Below are positions 48,520 to 57,639 of a stretch of DNA of 64,000 nt, one piece after another. The position numbers were made by a program, and so were the translations under genes. This DNA comes from Pseudarthrobacter oxydans (GTDB taxonomy: Bacteria; Actinomycetota; Actinomycetes; Actinomycetales; Micrococcaceae), in assembly GCF_034258515.1 (NCBI RefSeq), contig NZ_CP139438.1, positions 496,001 to 560,000 of the forward strand, given 5' to 3'. A model generated the notes under the pieces. It did not search any database. It was not told the DNA's origin and saw nothing but the letters and a program-made list of their open reading frames with translations. The first letter of the stretch is position 1; every line of letters starts with the position of its first letter.

Positions 48520-50115
48520 GTGACTCGACGAAGAGGAATGTCCCTCGCCGGGCAGTACCTTGTGCTGCAGTTGCTGATTGTCCTGGCCGTGCTGGTGGCG
48601 GTGGTGGCCATCTCGCTTGCCCAGTCCGCTGCCGCCTTTGAACGGACTGAAGGCCGCAGGGCCCTCTCGGCCGCGGAAGCGCTCGGCAACAATCCTGCGG
48701 TGCGGGCGCTGCTGCCGGACGCCGAGCCGCGTGTCGGTTCAGCGCTTCCCGCTGTAGCCGAGTCGGTTCGCACCGTCTCGGGCTCGTCCCATGTCACGCT
48801 CGCGAAGCTGGACCGCACGGTGGTTGCGGCGTCGGATCCGAGCCTGCTGGGGGAGCCGCTGGAACTGGGCGCCAGCAGGGTCATGGAAGGGCGCGCCTGG
48901 ACCGGTGTGGTGGACCAAGGCGGCAACGCCGTCCTGTCCGCGCACGTTCCGGTCCTCGATGATGCTGGAAAGATGATCGGGATTGCCGCCATCGGCCGCA
49001 ACTATCCGTCCACCCTTGAACGGCTGGGCGACGCCGTCCCCAACCTCCTGACGTACCTCGGCGTAGCCAGCGTCCTGGGAGTGGCGGGGTCCCTGCTGCT
49101 CTCCCGCCGGGTCAAGCGGCAGACCTTGGGCATGGAGCCCAGCGAGATCACCGGGCTGGTGGAAAACCGGGAGGCGATGCTGCACGGCCTGAAGGAAGGC
49201 GTGGTGGCGCTGGACCCCAATGAGCGCATCACGGTAGCGAACGACAGTGCGCGGGAACTCCTTGGGCTGCCGCCGGACTGCGTGGGCAGGAAGCTCGGAT
49301 CCCTTCCCGTGGACCCGGCGCTCAAGGTGGTCCTGACCCGTGAGCAGCCGGACCCGGACCAGCTGGTCCTGGTGGGGGAGCGGCTGGTGGTGCTCAACCG
49401 TGTTCCCATCCGGTCCCGCGGCCGGGACATCGGCTCGGTCACTACCCTCCGGGACCGGACGGAGCTGTCCTCCCTCGAACGTGAGCTCGGTGCCACCCGG
49501 ACCGCCACGGACACGCTGCGTGCCCAGGCCCACGAGTTCGCCAACCAGCTGCACGTCATCTCCGGCCTGATCCAGATCGGCGAATACGATTCCGTGGTGC
49601 AGTTCGTCAACGGCGCCACAGTGGACCGGACCAGGCTGAACGACGAAGTGACCAGCCGGATCCAGGACCCTGCGCTCGCCGCACTGCTGATTGCCAAGTC
49701 CAGCCTCGCCACGGAACGCGGAGTGGCGCTGCAGCTTGACCCGGCGTCCGCCCTGGCACCGGTCAGCGACGAACTGTCCCGCGACCTCACCACGGTGGTG
49801 GGGAACCTGGTGGACAACGCGTTCGACGCCGTGACGGGACTTCCGGAGGCCGCCGTCAGGGTGCTGGTGGAGGACGGCAAGGACCACGTCACCGTCACGG
49901 TGCGGGACACCGGACCGGGCGTTCCGGGCGACGCCGTGGAGGACATCTTCCGCCAGGGGTTTTCCACCAAGGAGGCGGGCCCGGCCGAGGGCCGCGGATT
50001 CGGGCTGGCCCTCTCGAGGGTGGTCTGCCGGCGCTCCGGCGGGGACCTCACGGTGGCCAACGACAACGGAGCAGTCTTCACCGCACGGCTGAGGAAAGGG
50101 GCAGTGAAGCCATGA
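48520..50115 (+). CDS. Sensor histidine kinase, CitA/DctS type
   Basis: A protein of 531 residues. A first membrane helix (QYLVLQLLIVLAVLVAVVAI, about 12-31) precedes an extracytoplasmic PDC/CACHE-like domain (to about 180), a second helix, a PAS domain (about 210-310), the phosphoacceptor H338 in AQAHEFANQLHVISGL and an HATPase domain with VGNLVDNAFDAV, DTGPGVPGDA and GRGFGLALSRVV. This is the carboxylate-sensing CitA/DcuS/DctS family. GTG 48520 follows AAAGGA; ATG 48538 is possible. The regulator gene overlaps by ATGA. It probably senses the TctC substrate. Confidence 0.93.
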   Translation: MTRRRGMSLAGQYLVLQLLIVLAVLVAVVAISLAQSAAAFERTEGRRALSAAEALGNNPAVRALLPDAEPRVGSALPAVAESVRTVSGSSHVTLAKLDRTVVAASDPSLLGEPLELGASRVMEGRAWTGVVDQGGNAVLSAHVPVLDDAGKMIGIAAIGRNYPSTLERLGDAVPNLLTYLGVASVLGVAGSLLLSRRVKRQTLGMEPSEITGLVENREAMLHGLKEGVVALDPNERITVANDSARELLGLPPDCVGRKLGSLPVDPALKVVLTREQPDPDQLVLVGERLVVLNRVPIRSRGRDIGSVTTLRDRTELSSLERELGATRTATDTLRAQAHEFANQLHVISGLIQIGEYDSVVQFVNGATVDRTRLNDEVTSRIQDPALAALLIAKSSLATERGVALQLDPASALAPVSDELSRDLTTVVGNLVDNAFDAVTGLPEAAVRVLVEDGKDHVTVTVRDTGPGVPGDAVEDIFRQGFSTKEAGPAEGRGFGLALSRVVCRRSGGDLTVANDNGAVFTARLRKGAVKP

Positions 50116-50780
50116 TCAACGTGCTGATCGTCGATGACGACTTCATGGTGGCGAAGGTCCACGCCGGCTTCATCCAGCGGACGCCGGGCTTCGCCGTGGT
50201 GGGCGTGGCCCACACCGGTGCACGGGCAGTGCTCGAAACGGAACGGCTGCAGCCGGACCTGGTGCTGCTGGACATCCACCTGCCGGACATCAACGGGCTG
50301 GAGCTCATGCACCGGCTGCGCGAGGTGGCCCCGGAGCTCGACGTGCTGGTGATCAGCGCCGCCCGGGAAGTGGAGACCGTCCGCAAGGCCCTCCGCGGGG
50401 GCATCGTGCACTACCTCATCAAGCCGTTTTCCCAGTCGGACCTCCAGGAGCGGCTGGAGCACTACCGGAGCGCCTACCATGGCCTGGACTCGGCCAAGGA
50501 TGTGGCCGAGCAGTCGGACGTCAACCGCGTCTTCGGCCTGGACCGCACGGAGCGGCCGCTTCCCAAGGGCTGCAGCATCGAAACGCTCAAGCTCGTGGAG
50601 GCCACCCTCAACGCCGCCGAAGGTGACCTCTCCGCGGCCGAGGTCGCGGAGCAGCTGGGAACCTCCCGCGTCAGCGCCCGCCGCTACCTGGAATACCTGC
50701 ACGACGAGGGGACGCTGGAGGTCAGGCTCAAGTACGGCGTGGGCCGTCCGGAGCGGCGTTACGTCCTGAAAGGCAGGTAG
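50112..50780 (+). CDS. Response regulator, CitB/DctR family
   Basis: A protein of 222 residues. The receiver domain has acidic residues in LIVDDDFMVAKVHAGF, the phosphoacceptor D54 in VLLDIHLPDINGLELM, and Lys in YLIKPFSQSDL. The C-terminal DNA-binding part (about 155-215: STLNAAEGDLSAAEVAEQLG-like helix, then TSRVSARRYLEYLHDEGTLE) is a winged helix of the CitB type. It is co-transcribed with the kinase and predicted to activate tctCBA when the carboxylate is present. Confidence 0.93.
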   Translation: MINVLIVDDDFMVAKVHAGFIQRTPGFAVVGVAHTGARAVLETERLQPDLVLLDIHLPDINGLELMHRLREVAPELDVLVISAAREVETVRKALRGGIVHYLIKPFSQSDLQERLEHYRSAYHGLDSAKDVAEQSDVNRVFGLDRTERPLPKGCSIETLKLVEATLNAAEGDLSAAEVAEQLGTSRVSARRYLEYLHDEGTLEVRLKYGVGRPERRYVLKGR

Positions 50781-50804
50781 CCCGGCCCCGGGGATGCGCC
50801 CGGT

Positions 50805-51779
50805 TCAGCGCAGCAGGGTGTCCAGCAGCCGCGCGGCAACCCGGGCGGTCCTGCCATCGATATCAAATTCCGGGTTCAGCTCGGCGATGTCGAGGTGCAG
50901 CAGCTTCCCCGACCCCGCCACCTGCCGGCACACTGCGCTGATGACGGGCAGCGGCACGCCGAACGCTGCGGGTGCACTCACGCCCGGCGCCACCGCGGCC
51001 GGCAGCACGTCAAGGTCGATGGTCAGGTACAGCACGTCGATGCCGGCCAGGAACCCCGCCACGAAGTCCCGGACGCGCTCTGCCCCGCAGTCCTCGTCCG
51101 GCAGGTACTGGACGCCCAGCTCCCGGGCAGTATCGAAGAGGGCGCGCGTGTTGTTGGGTTCGGAAATTCCGACGACGGCGTAGCGGAAGTCGCGCCCGGC
51201 GGCGGCTTCCGCGCGGGCCATTTGGAGGAACGGCGTCCCCGAGCTGGGTGCGGGCTCGTCCCGCAGGTCGAAATGGGCGTCCAGGTTCAGGATGCCAAGC
51301 CGCTGGCCGCCCTGCACCGCGGCGGACGAGCTGACCCCCAGGTAACTGGCATACGCGGTTTCATGGCCGCCGCCCAGCACCGCGGGGAGTTGCCCGGCGT
51401 CGAGCAAAGCAGCGACAGCCCTGCCGGCGCGTTCCTGGCCGGCTTCAAGGGCGCCGCCGGACACCACAACATCCCCTGCGTCGGCCACGGTCCGGTCGAG
51501 GTGGAACGCCAGGGGGCCCAGGGCCTGCCGGATGGCTGCCGGCGCGGCCGCCGCGCCGGTGCGGCCCTTGTTCCGGCGCACGCCCTCATCGCTGGCGAAG
51601 CCAAGCAGGACGGCCGGTTTTGGCGTGTGGACCGCGCCTTCGCCGCCCGCACCCGCCTCCGCCCCGCCGTGGTAGGGAACCATCGCCTGCCACCAGCGGC
51701 GGTGGCTGGCGGCGTCGCCGTCGAACCTGCCCGTCCAAGGCTGGGGCGGGACATCAACGGCAGGTATCGGAGGGGTCAT
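50805..51779 (-). CDS. hutG: Formimidoylglutamase (arginase family)
   Basis: A protein of 324 residues. HutG hydrolyses N-formimidoyl-glutamate to glutamate and formamide, the last step of the four-enzyme histidine pathway. The binuclear manganese motifs of ureohydrolases are present: LGGGHETAYASY, ILNLDAHFDLRD and YLTIDLDVLPAAVAPGVSAP, followed by HLDIAELNPEFD. Agmatinase or another ureohydrolase is an alternative, but LNPEFD with hut genes nearby favours HutG. It lies about 7 kb from hutUH on the opposite strand, converging on the response regulator with 24 bases between. Confidence 0.9.
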   Translation of the reverse strand: MTPPIPAVDVPPQPWTGRFDGDAASHRRWWQAMVPYHGGAEAGAGGEGAVHTPKPAVLLGFASDEGVRRNKGRTGAAAAPAAIRQALGPLAFHLDRTVADAGDVVVSGGALEAGQERAGRAVAALLDAGQLPAVLGGGHETAYASYLGVSSSAAVQGGQRLGILNLDAHFDLRDEPAPSSGTPFLQMARAEAAAGRDFRYAVVGISEPNNTRALFDTARELGVQYLPDEDCGAERVRDFVAGFLAGIDVLYLTIDLDVLPAAVAPGVSAPAAFGVPLPVISAVCRQVAGSGKLLHLDIAELNPEFDIDGRTARVAARLLDTLLR

Positions 51780-51958
51780 ATCCCAAGCTCACCGTAATTG
51801 GACAGCGAAAACCAGCAGCGCCGCCGTCGACCTGTCTGGAATCGAAGATCATCAGCGCCTGCCGGCAGCAGGGGCTATTGTGGATCAGTCCCTCCCCGGG
51901 GACCGAACCACCTTGCCTGCGCCGAACGGGCGCAAAAAACAGGCCGGAGAACAGCTTT

Positions 51959-53263
51959 ATGTTTGAAGCCCCCAACATCCTGTTTGCCGCCGCCGGCGTC
52001 GCAGTGTTCGTGGCCGCAGTGCTCCCCAAGCTGCTGCGCAACATGCCCTTTTCCATGCCGATGGTCTTCCTCGGAGCGGGTATGGCTGCTTTCGCCCTGA
52101 TCCCCACCCTTCCCGACCCGGACCCCTTGGCGCACAGCGACTTTGCCCTTCATCTCTCGGAAGTGTGCGTGATCATCTCGCTGATGGGCGCCGGACTGGC
52201 GCTGGACCGGCCGGTGGGCCGCCAACGCTGGGCCACCACCTGGCGGCTGCTGGGAATCGCGATGCCTCTTTGCATCATTGGGCTCACGCTGCTGGGGCTG
52301 TGGTTCCTGGGCCTGGGCCTCGGTGCAGCACTGCTGGTGGCCTCAAGCCTTGCACCCACGGACCCCGTCCTCGCCTCCGAAGTGCAAGTGGGTGAGCCCG
52401 CCGACCACGACGACGGAACCGACAAAGAGGACGAGGTGCGCTTTGGCCTCACCTCGGAAGCAGGACTCAACGACGGGCTGGCCTTTCCCTTTGTCTACCT
52501 GGCAATCGCCATCAGCATCGTTGGGTCATCCCCGTTGGCGTGGTTCCCGGAGTGGTTCGGCGTGGACGTCCTGTGGCGGCTGGCTGTCGGACTGCTGCTG
52601 GGCTTCCTGACCGGAAAGTTGCTGGCACGGATTTTCTTTTCTGCCCGCGCAGACAGCCTGCGGCTGTCCAACCATTCCGAGGGCTTCGTGGCCCTCGCCG
52701 CCACGTTCCTGACCTACGGTGCCACGGAGATGGTGGAGGGCTATGGCTTCATCGCGGTCTTTGTCTGCGCTGTGACCATCCGGGCCGCCGAGCACACCCA
52801 TGGCTACCACCGGGTGCTGCACTCCTACGTGGAGCAACTGGAGCGGCTCCTGACGGTGGTGATCCTGGTCCTGCTGGGCGGTGCGATCGCCCGCGGGCTG
52901 CTGGAAGGGATCGGCTGGGCCGAGGTGCTGGTGGCACTGGCATTCCTGCTGGTGATCCGCCCCCTGGCGGGCTGGGTGGGGCTGCTGGGCGGCAAGACCG
53001 GCCCGCGGGAGCGGATTGCGCTCTCCTTCTTCGGGATCCGGGGGATCGGCTCGCTGTACTACCTGTCCTATGCGCTGGGCAAAGGAAAGTTCGCTGACCA
53101 GGCGGAGTGGCTCTGGGCGTTCGTGGGGCTGGTGGTGGCGCTGTCGATCGTGGTCCACGGCGCCACCACTTCACCGCTGATGAACCGGCTGGACAGGCTC
53201 CGCGAGAAGAAGGCCCGCGCAGTGTCCGGTGATGAGGGGCTGGCCCCCAACACCCCCGTGTAG
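51959..53263 (+). CDS. NhaP-type cation:proton antiporter
   Basis: A protein of 434 residues with about 12 membrane helices (CPA1 family, Na+/H+ or K+/H+ exchange). Family features include LGAALLVASSLAPTDPVLAS with the TDP motif, RFGLTSEAGLNDGLAFPFVY (the ND ion-binding pair) and ERIALSFFGIRGIGSLYYLS (the conserved GIRG). ATG 51959 begins the first helix; longer upstream frames overlap the hutG promoter region and are rejected. It probably helps pH or sodium homeostasis. It is monocistronic, converging on the purine permease gene. Confidence 0.93.
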   Translation: MFEAPNILFAAAGVAVFVAAVLPKLLRNMPFSMPMVFLGAGMAAFALIPTLPDPDPLAHSDFALHLSEVCVIISLMGAGLALDRPVGRQRWATTWRLLGIAMPLCIIGLTLLGLWFLGLGLGAALLVASSLAPTDPVLASEVQVGEPADHDDGTDKEDEVRFGLTSEAGLNDGLAFPFVYLAIAISIVGSSPLAWFPEWFGVDVLWRLAVGLLLGFLTGKLLARIFFSARADSLRLSNHSEGFVALAATFLTYGATEMVEGYGFIAVFVCAVTIRAAEHTHGYHRVLHSYVEQLERLLTVVILVLLGGAIARGLLEGIGWAEVLVALAFLLVIRPLAGWVGLLGGKTGPRERIALSFFGIRGIGSLYYLSYALGKGKFADQAEWLWAFVGLVVALSIVVHGATTSPLMNRLDRLREKKARAVSGDEGLAPNTPV

Positions 53264-53289
53264 GTCGGCGCAGCGCCGTGCGGGGGTGT
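53250..53289. terminator. Bidirectional terminator between antiporter and permease genes
   Basis: ACACCCCCG (53250-53258) pairs with CGGGGGTGT (53281-53289), and an inner CGGCG-CAG-CGCCG hairpin (53266-53278) is nested inside. The left arm overlaps the last codons of the antiporter gene. Confidence 0.65.
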
Positions 53290-53312
53290 GGGTTCCTGTC
53301 CGGGCAGCCGCG

Positions 53313-54752
53313 CTACATCCCCAGGGCGGCCTCGATGGGCCCGACGGCGAAGAACAGCAGGAAGGCAGCCGCCACGGCCCACATCAGCGGGTGGATCTCC
53401 TTGACGCGTCCCTGCACGGTGCGGATCAGCACGAAGGCGATAAACCCGGCGCCCAGGCCGTTGGCGATGGAGTAGGTGAACGGCATCAGCGTGAAGGTCA
53501 GGAACGCCGGGATCGCAATGCCCCAGTCCTGCCAGTCGATCTTCCCCACCTGGGACACCATCATGAAGCCCACCACCACCAGAGCCGGGGCCACGGCCTC
53601 GAAGGGCACCAGGTTGATCAGGGGGGTGAAGAACATCGCCACCAGGAACAGGAGTCCGGTAACGATCGAGGCAATGCCCGTCCGCGCGCCTTCGCCAATG
53701 CCGGCGCCGGCTTCCACGTAGATCTGGTTGGAGGACACCGAGGCGCCGCCGCCCACGATGGCGCCGAGGGCGTCCACCTGGAGGACGCGGTCCACGTCGG
53801 GGATGTTGCCGTGTTCATCCACGGTGCCTGCCTCGTTGGCCAGGCCCACCATGGTTCCCATGGCGTCGAAGAAGATGCTGAGCAGGATCACGAACGCCAG
53901 CAGCGTGGCTGCCACGAAGCCGAGGTGCTCAAAGGCTCCCAAGGGGTTCGCCTTGCCAATCAGGGACAGGTCCGGGGCGGCCCATCCCGTGAATTTGGGC
54001 GCCACCAGGGACCAGCCCTGCGGGTTGAAGGTCTTGCCGTCGAAGCTTGGTCCGATGTGCAGGGTCATCTCCAGGAGCACGGAGATGACGGTGGAGGTGA
54101 TAATGCCGATCAGGATGGCGCCCTTGACCTTGCGGACCACCAGGGCGATGGTCAGGACCAGGCCGAACACGAACACTGCCGTGGGCCAGCCCAGGAGCTT
54201 GCCGTCGAAGCCAAGTCCAACGGGCACGGTGGTGCCGGCCACGTCGGGGATGCGGCGGACGAAGCCCGCATTGACCAGCCCGATGAGCGCGATGAACAGC
54301 CCGATGCCCACCACGATGGCCGTCTTGAGTCCGTCCGGTACTGCCTTGAAGACGGCGGTGCGGAACCCGGTGAGGACCAGGATGAGCATGGTCACGCCGG
54401 ACAGGACCACCAGGCCCATCATGTCCGGCCAGGTCAGTCCCGGATTGGTGGCAACGGTGACGGCGACGAAGGCGTTGACGCCCAGGCCCGTGGCCAGCGC
54501 GAAGGGGTGCTTTGCCCAGGCGCCCATCAGGATGGTGAGGAGGCCCGCCACGAAGGCCGTCACGGCGGCGACTGCGGTGAACCCCAACGTGGTGCCGCTG
54601 GAGTCCGGGCCGGAGAGGATCAGGGGGTTCAGCACCACGATGTAGCTCATCGCGAAGAATGTGGCGAAGCCGCCGCGGATCTCGCGGGAAAGGTTGGAAC
54701 CGCGTTCGGTGACCATGAAGTACCGGTCCAGGGCAGAGCCTTGCTTAAGCAT
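53313..54752 (-). CDS. NCS2 family purine permease (AzgA/PbuG-type)
   Basis: A protein of 479 residues with about 14 membrane segments, of the guanine/hypoxanthine/adenine branch of the NCS2 (xanthine/uracil) symporters. Family motifs are GGFATFFAMSYIVVLNPLIL (about 28-47), WAKHPFALATGLGVNAFVAV and FFDAMGTMVGLANEAGTVDE (about 290-310). It imports purine bases with protons. The start ATG 54752 matches the family (LKQGSALDRYF). No purine riboswitch is visible in the 110 bases upstream. Monocistronic. Confidence 0.94.
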   Translation of the reverse strand: MLKQGSALDRYFMVTERGSNLSREIRGGFATFFAMSYIVVLNPLILSGPDSSGTTLGFTAVAAVTAFVAGLLTILMGAWAKHPFALATGLGVNAFVAVTVATNPGLTWPDMMGLVVLSGVTMLILVLTGFRTAVFKAVPDGLKTAIVVGIGLFIALIGLVNAGFVRRIPDVAGTTVPVGLGFDGKLLGWPTAVFVFGLVLTIALVVRKVKGAILIGIITSTVISVLLEMTLHIGPSFDGKTFNPQGWSLVAPKFTGWAAPDLSLIGKANPLGAFEHLGFVAATLLAFVILLSIFFDAMGTMVGLANEAGTVDEHGNIPDVDRVLQVDALGAIVGGGASVSSNQIYVEAGAGIGEGARTGIASIVTGLLFLVAMFFTPLINLVPFEAVAPALVVVGFMMVSQVGKIDWQDWGIAIPAFLTFTLMPFTYSIANGLGAGFIAFVLIRTVQGRVKEIHPLMWAVAAAFLLFFAVGPIEAALGM

Positions 54753-54862
54753 TTGTCCTCCGGGGGAGTCTGTGGGGATACCTGAATCCTATGGGGGCGG
54801 CGGCCGGGCGGCAGGCAATTTCGCCTAGTCTGTAAGGAAGCCAATACAAGGAGCCCCCCAGC

Positions 54863-55501
54863 ATGCGTCCCGTCCGCCGCCGAATCCTGACCTTTGGGCT
54901 CGGATTCCTCGTTTCCGCCGCCGCCGTGATGGGCGTTGCCGGTCCCGCCGCCGCGCATGATGCAGCCGAGTCCACCAGCCCCGCCCAGGGCGCCTCGGTC
55001 ACCGCGCCTCCGGAACAGGTTTCGGTCACGTTCAACAAGAACCCGCTTGGGATTGGCGCGTCCATCTCCGTCAAGGACGCCGCCGGCGCCGAGTGGGCAG
55101 AAGGTCCCGTGGAGATCGTGGACAACGTGGCGTCCCGGAAGGTCAGGGCGGGAGCCGCGGCCGGGCAGTACACCGTTGCCTGGCGCGTGGTCAGTTCGGA
55201 CTCGCACCCCATCGAGGGGACGTTTGTTTTTACGGCCGCTTCCGCCGCGCCGGGCACGTCACCGGCGGCAAGTCCGACGGCGGCCGGTACAGTTCCTGCC
55301 ACCGCTCCGGCCGCTGGCAACGCCCCCGCCATGGGGACCGCCAGGCCCGGAACCACCGCCGAACCAGCGGACCCGGCGGACGCGGGGGAGCCGTTCCAGT
55401 GGAGCATCGTCATTTTCGCCGCCGTGGCGGCGGGGCTGCTGGCCACCCTTGCCGTCCTCGCCCGGCGCAGGCTCACGGCGGGCACGGACGAGGAGGGCTG
55501 A
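54863..55501 (+). CDS. CopC-domain copper-resistance/binding protein, membrane-anchored
   Basis: A protein of 212 residues. A Sec signal peptide (about 1-34) ends in AAAAHDAAEST, so the mature protein would begin with a histidine, the N-terminal copper ligand of CopC/YobA proteins. The CopC beta-sandwich follows (QVSVTFNKNPLGIGASISVK, YTVAWRVVSSDSHPIEGTFV with the conserved SDSHP). An Ala/Pro/Thr-rich stalk (about 132-175) and one C-terminal membrane helix (about 178-199) complete it. It probably binds Cu(II) on the outer face of the membrane. No CopD gene is adjacent. Confidence 0.92.
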   Translation: MRPVRRRILTFGLGFLVSAAAVMGVAGPAAAHDAAESTSPAQGASVTAPPEQVSVTFNKNPLGIGASISVKDAAGAEWAEGPVEIVDNVASRKVRAGAAAGQYTVAWRVVSSDSHPIEGTFVFTAASAAPGTSPAASPTAAGTVPATAPAAGNAPAMGTARPGTTAEPADPADAGEPFQWSIVIFAAVAAGLLATLAVLARRRLTAGTDEEG

Positions 55502-55529
55502 CGGGCGCCGGCGGGGGCCTTGGCGGGCG

Positions 55530-56165
55530 CTAGCAGGGCAGGGCCGCGAAGCTCCCGGTGCCCGGAAAGGCAACGCGGTCCGGATGCACTTTGGCGGAAA
55601 TCGCCTGGCCCACGGTCTTGGCCTGGCGCAGGACCTCTTTGGGCGACGGCGTGATGAGCTCGCCCACGCCCACCAGATAAATGCCGATTGCCCGCATGGC
55701 AGCGGTGAGGTTGCGGCCCACGGCGATCCCGAAATCGTTGATCATGCGCCGCAACTGGCTGTGCGCGCAGCGGGTCAGGACAATATGGTCCGCGACCAGG
55801 ATGCCCGAAGGGGTGTGGACTTCCCACCGCGGAGCGGCGGTTCCCGTCGCAGTCCCGGCCAGCATGGTCAACTGGACGGCGCGGGTAGTGTGCCGCACGT
55901 CCACGGCGTGGCTGGCGGCGTAATTGCGCAGGTGCCGCAGGATCTCGTTCCGTTCACGAAGGGTGACGGAGTCCGCCGCGTCGCAGCGTTGAAGCGAAGC
56001 TGTGTTGGCCGGCTGTGCGGCGCCAAGGATGTCCAGTCCGTCCACCACTATCGAGTCCACCCCGCGGCGGCACAGCTCGGCGGCCACGGCAAGGCCGGAC
56101 AGGCCCGTGCCAATGATCACAGTGGTGGTCTGCTCGGTCCCGGCATTCCCAGGCATGCTTGACAC
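55530..56165 (-). CDS. FAD/NAD(P)-binding oxidoreductase-like protein
   Basis: A protein of 211 residues. The N-terminal Rossmann motif is TTVIIGTGLSGLAVAAELCR (G-x-G-x-x-G) ending in SIVVDGLD. It resembles the first part of flavin monooxygenase-type proteins but is only about half their length, and no second dinucleotide motif is seen. It may be a stand-alone small dinucleotide-binding protein or a truncated oxidoreductase. GTG 56165 is preferred, eight bases after GGAGGG; ATG 56156 is possible. The gene faces a 415-base intergenic region. Confidence 0.78.
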   Translation of the reverse strand: MSSMPGNAGTEQTTTVIIGTGLSGLAVAAELCRRGVDSIVVDGLDILGAAQPANTASLQRCDAADSVTLRERNEILRHLRNYAASHAVDVRHTTRAVQLTMLAGTATGTAAPRWEVHTPSGILVADHIVLTRCAHSQLRRMINDFGIAVGRNLTAAMRAIGIYLVGVGELITPSPKEVLRQAKTVGQAISAKVHPDRVAFPGTGSFAALPC

Positions 56166-56580
56166 TACAGGTTCCCTCCTTCGAAGTTTCGGCAGGTGCA
56201 GGCGTCCTCGCCCGCGCGCGTCCCGTTACCCCCAAAGTCCGGCCGCAGTACGTTGGCGGGCACCCTGACGGAAAGAGGCAGTAGGCGTCCCGGACCAACA
56301 ATGTCCTGAAGACTACAGAACATTTCCTGCGGTGGATAGCCCAAGCCGAAAACACTTTCCTGCCGGTTGAAGGCGCTTTCCCGGACGCCCTGGAGTTCCT
56401 GTGGATAACCGGACCTTCCGGGCCATGGACAGGCTTGCTATGGCAGGGGCGACGGAGAATAGTGGGAAGCGGAAGCAGGCCTTTCTTCCCAGCTCAGGCC
56501 GGGGTAAGGGTGCACGGGGAACGGTCCGGTTTCTGGCAGAATAGCCGCAACATCAGGCAGTATCGCGAGGAGGCGGCCCC
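56166..56580. other. Long intergenic region upstream of the universal stress gene
   Basis: About 415 bases between divergent genes with no supported coding sequence. It contains a GGAC-N7-GTCC palindrome (listed separately) and three spaced TTTCC(T/C)G motifs at about 56333, 56355 and 56378. It must carry promoters for both flanking genes. The length and motif density suggest complex regulation of the stress gene. Confidence 0.5.
56292..56306. promoter_or_regulatory. DosR-box-like palindrome
   Basis: GGACCAACAATGTCC has GGAC and GTCC arms around seven bases, similar in shape to the dormancy-regulator box (GGGACT-N-AGTCCC) of actinobacteria that controls universal stress proteins. It lies about 275 bases before the stress gene ATG, which is far. 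The assignment is speculative. Confidence 0.3.
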
Positions 56581-57612
56581 ATGGGCGCACCAGAGTTGCA
56601 TCCGGACCCTCAGGACGGCGGCAGCACTGCTGCTCCCGAGGGAATCGTTGTTGGCGTGGACGGGTCGGACCACGGCCAGTGCGCGCTTGTATGGGCCGCG
56701 CGCGAGGCCCGGCGCCGGCGCCGTCCGCTGCATATCGTCACCGCGTACTCCGTACCGATCTTCGCCGCGTCGGGCCTCGACGGCGGCTATGCAACCGTGG
56801 ACGATTCCGTGATCCGCGAGGGCGCCGAGGCGGTGGTCAAGCAGGCCCTGGACAAGATCTCCACCTACGACATCGATGTCACCGCGTCCGTGGAGAACGG
56901 CGATGCCTCCGGCGTGCTGCTGGAGATGTCCAGGACTGCCGAGCTCCTGGTGTTTGGCACCCGCGGACGGGGCGGATTCGTGGGCAGGCTCCTCGGCTCG
57001 GTGAGCAGCGCCCTGCCAGCCCACGCCAAATGCCCCACCGTGACGGTCCCGCTGATCTGCTCGGACCGGCTGGGCGAGACCACGGAGGACAGGCGCATCA
57101 AAGCCGAGCAGGCCAAAGCCGGGCACCAGCGCGTGGAGAACGTGGTGGTGGTGGGTGTTGACGGCTCGGAGCAGGCACGGGTGGCCGTCCTGGAGGCGGC
57201 AGAGGAGGCAGAACGCATGGGCGCCACGCTGCGCGTCGTCTGCGCCGTCCCGCAGTACAGCGGCTCGCTGGCATGGGTGCCGGCCCCCATGGACCGCAAG
57301 GCCCTCTTTGCCGACATCCAGGTGACCCTGGACGCCGGCATGGCCTGGCTGCGCAGCCACTTCCCCAATCTCCATGCCGAATCAGAGCTGAAGGACGGCT
57401 CGCCGGTTGACGTCCTCGTCGAGGAAAGCCGGCATGTGGAACTTGTGGTTGTGGGTACCCGCGGCCGGGGCGGCTTCACGGGGATGCTCCTGGGCTCAAC
57501 GTCCGACGGCATACTCCACCATGCCAAGGGCCCCGTCATGGTGGTGCCGGACCGTGAGGACCGCCGCCTGGCGGACCGTGCCAAGTTCGGACCGGTTCTC
57601 GGCTCATCCTGA
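56581..57612 (+). CDS. Tandem universal stress protein
   Basis: A protein of 343 residues with two UspA domains. Domain 1 (about 20-160) begins IVVGVDGSDHGQCALVWAAR and ends FGTRGRGGFVGRLLGSVSSA. Domain 2 (about 185-325) begins VVVVGVDGSEQARVAVLEAA and ends VGTRGRGGFTGMLLGSTSDG. Both have the G-x2-G-x9-G-S/T ATP-binding loop, so both halves should bind ATP. Tandem Usps of this size are common in actinobacteria and are often induced by hypoxia or stationary phase. A PEP-utilising enzyme follows 27 bases after the stop, suggesting an operon. Confidence 0.93.
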   Translation: MGAPELHPDPQDGGSTAAPEGIVVGVDGSDHGQCALVWAAREARRRRRPLHIVTAYSVPIFAASGLDGGYATVDDSVIREGAEAVVKQALDKISTYDIDVTASVENGDASGVLLEMSRTAELLVFGTRGRGGFVGRLLGSVSSALPAHAKCPTVTVPLICSDRLGETTEDRRIKAEQAKAGHQRVENVVVVGVDGSEQARVAVLEAAEEAERMGATLRVVCAVPQYSGSLAWVPAPMDRKALFADIQVTLDAGMAWLRSHFPNLHAESELKDGSPVDVLVEESRHVELVVVGTRGRGGFTGMLLGSTSDGILHHAKGPVMVVPDREDRRLADRAKFGPVLGSS

Positions 57613-57639
57613 CGAGATCCTGCTGCCAGGAGCTTCGCG

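Noticed and set aside
53229..54785. A long open frame opposite the NCS2 permease
   Set aside because: Same low-complexity Gly/His/Asp/Gln composition; the minus-strand frame encodes a clear permease.
54753..54862. Possible purine riboswitch upstream of the NCS2 permease
   Set aside because: The 110 bases show no purine-aptamer core or terminator arrangement.
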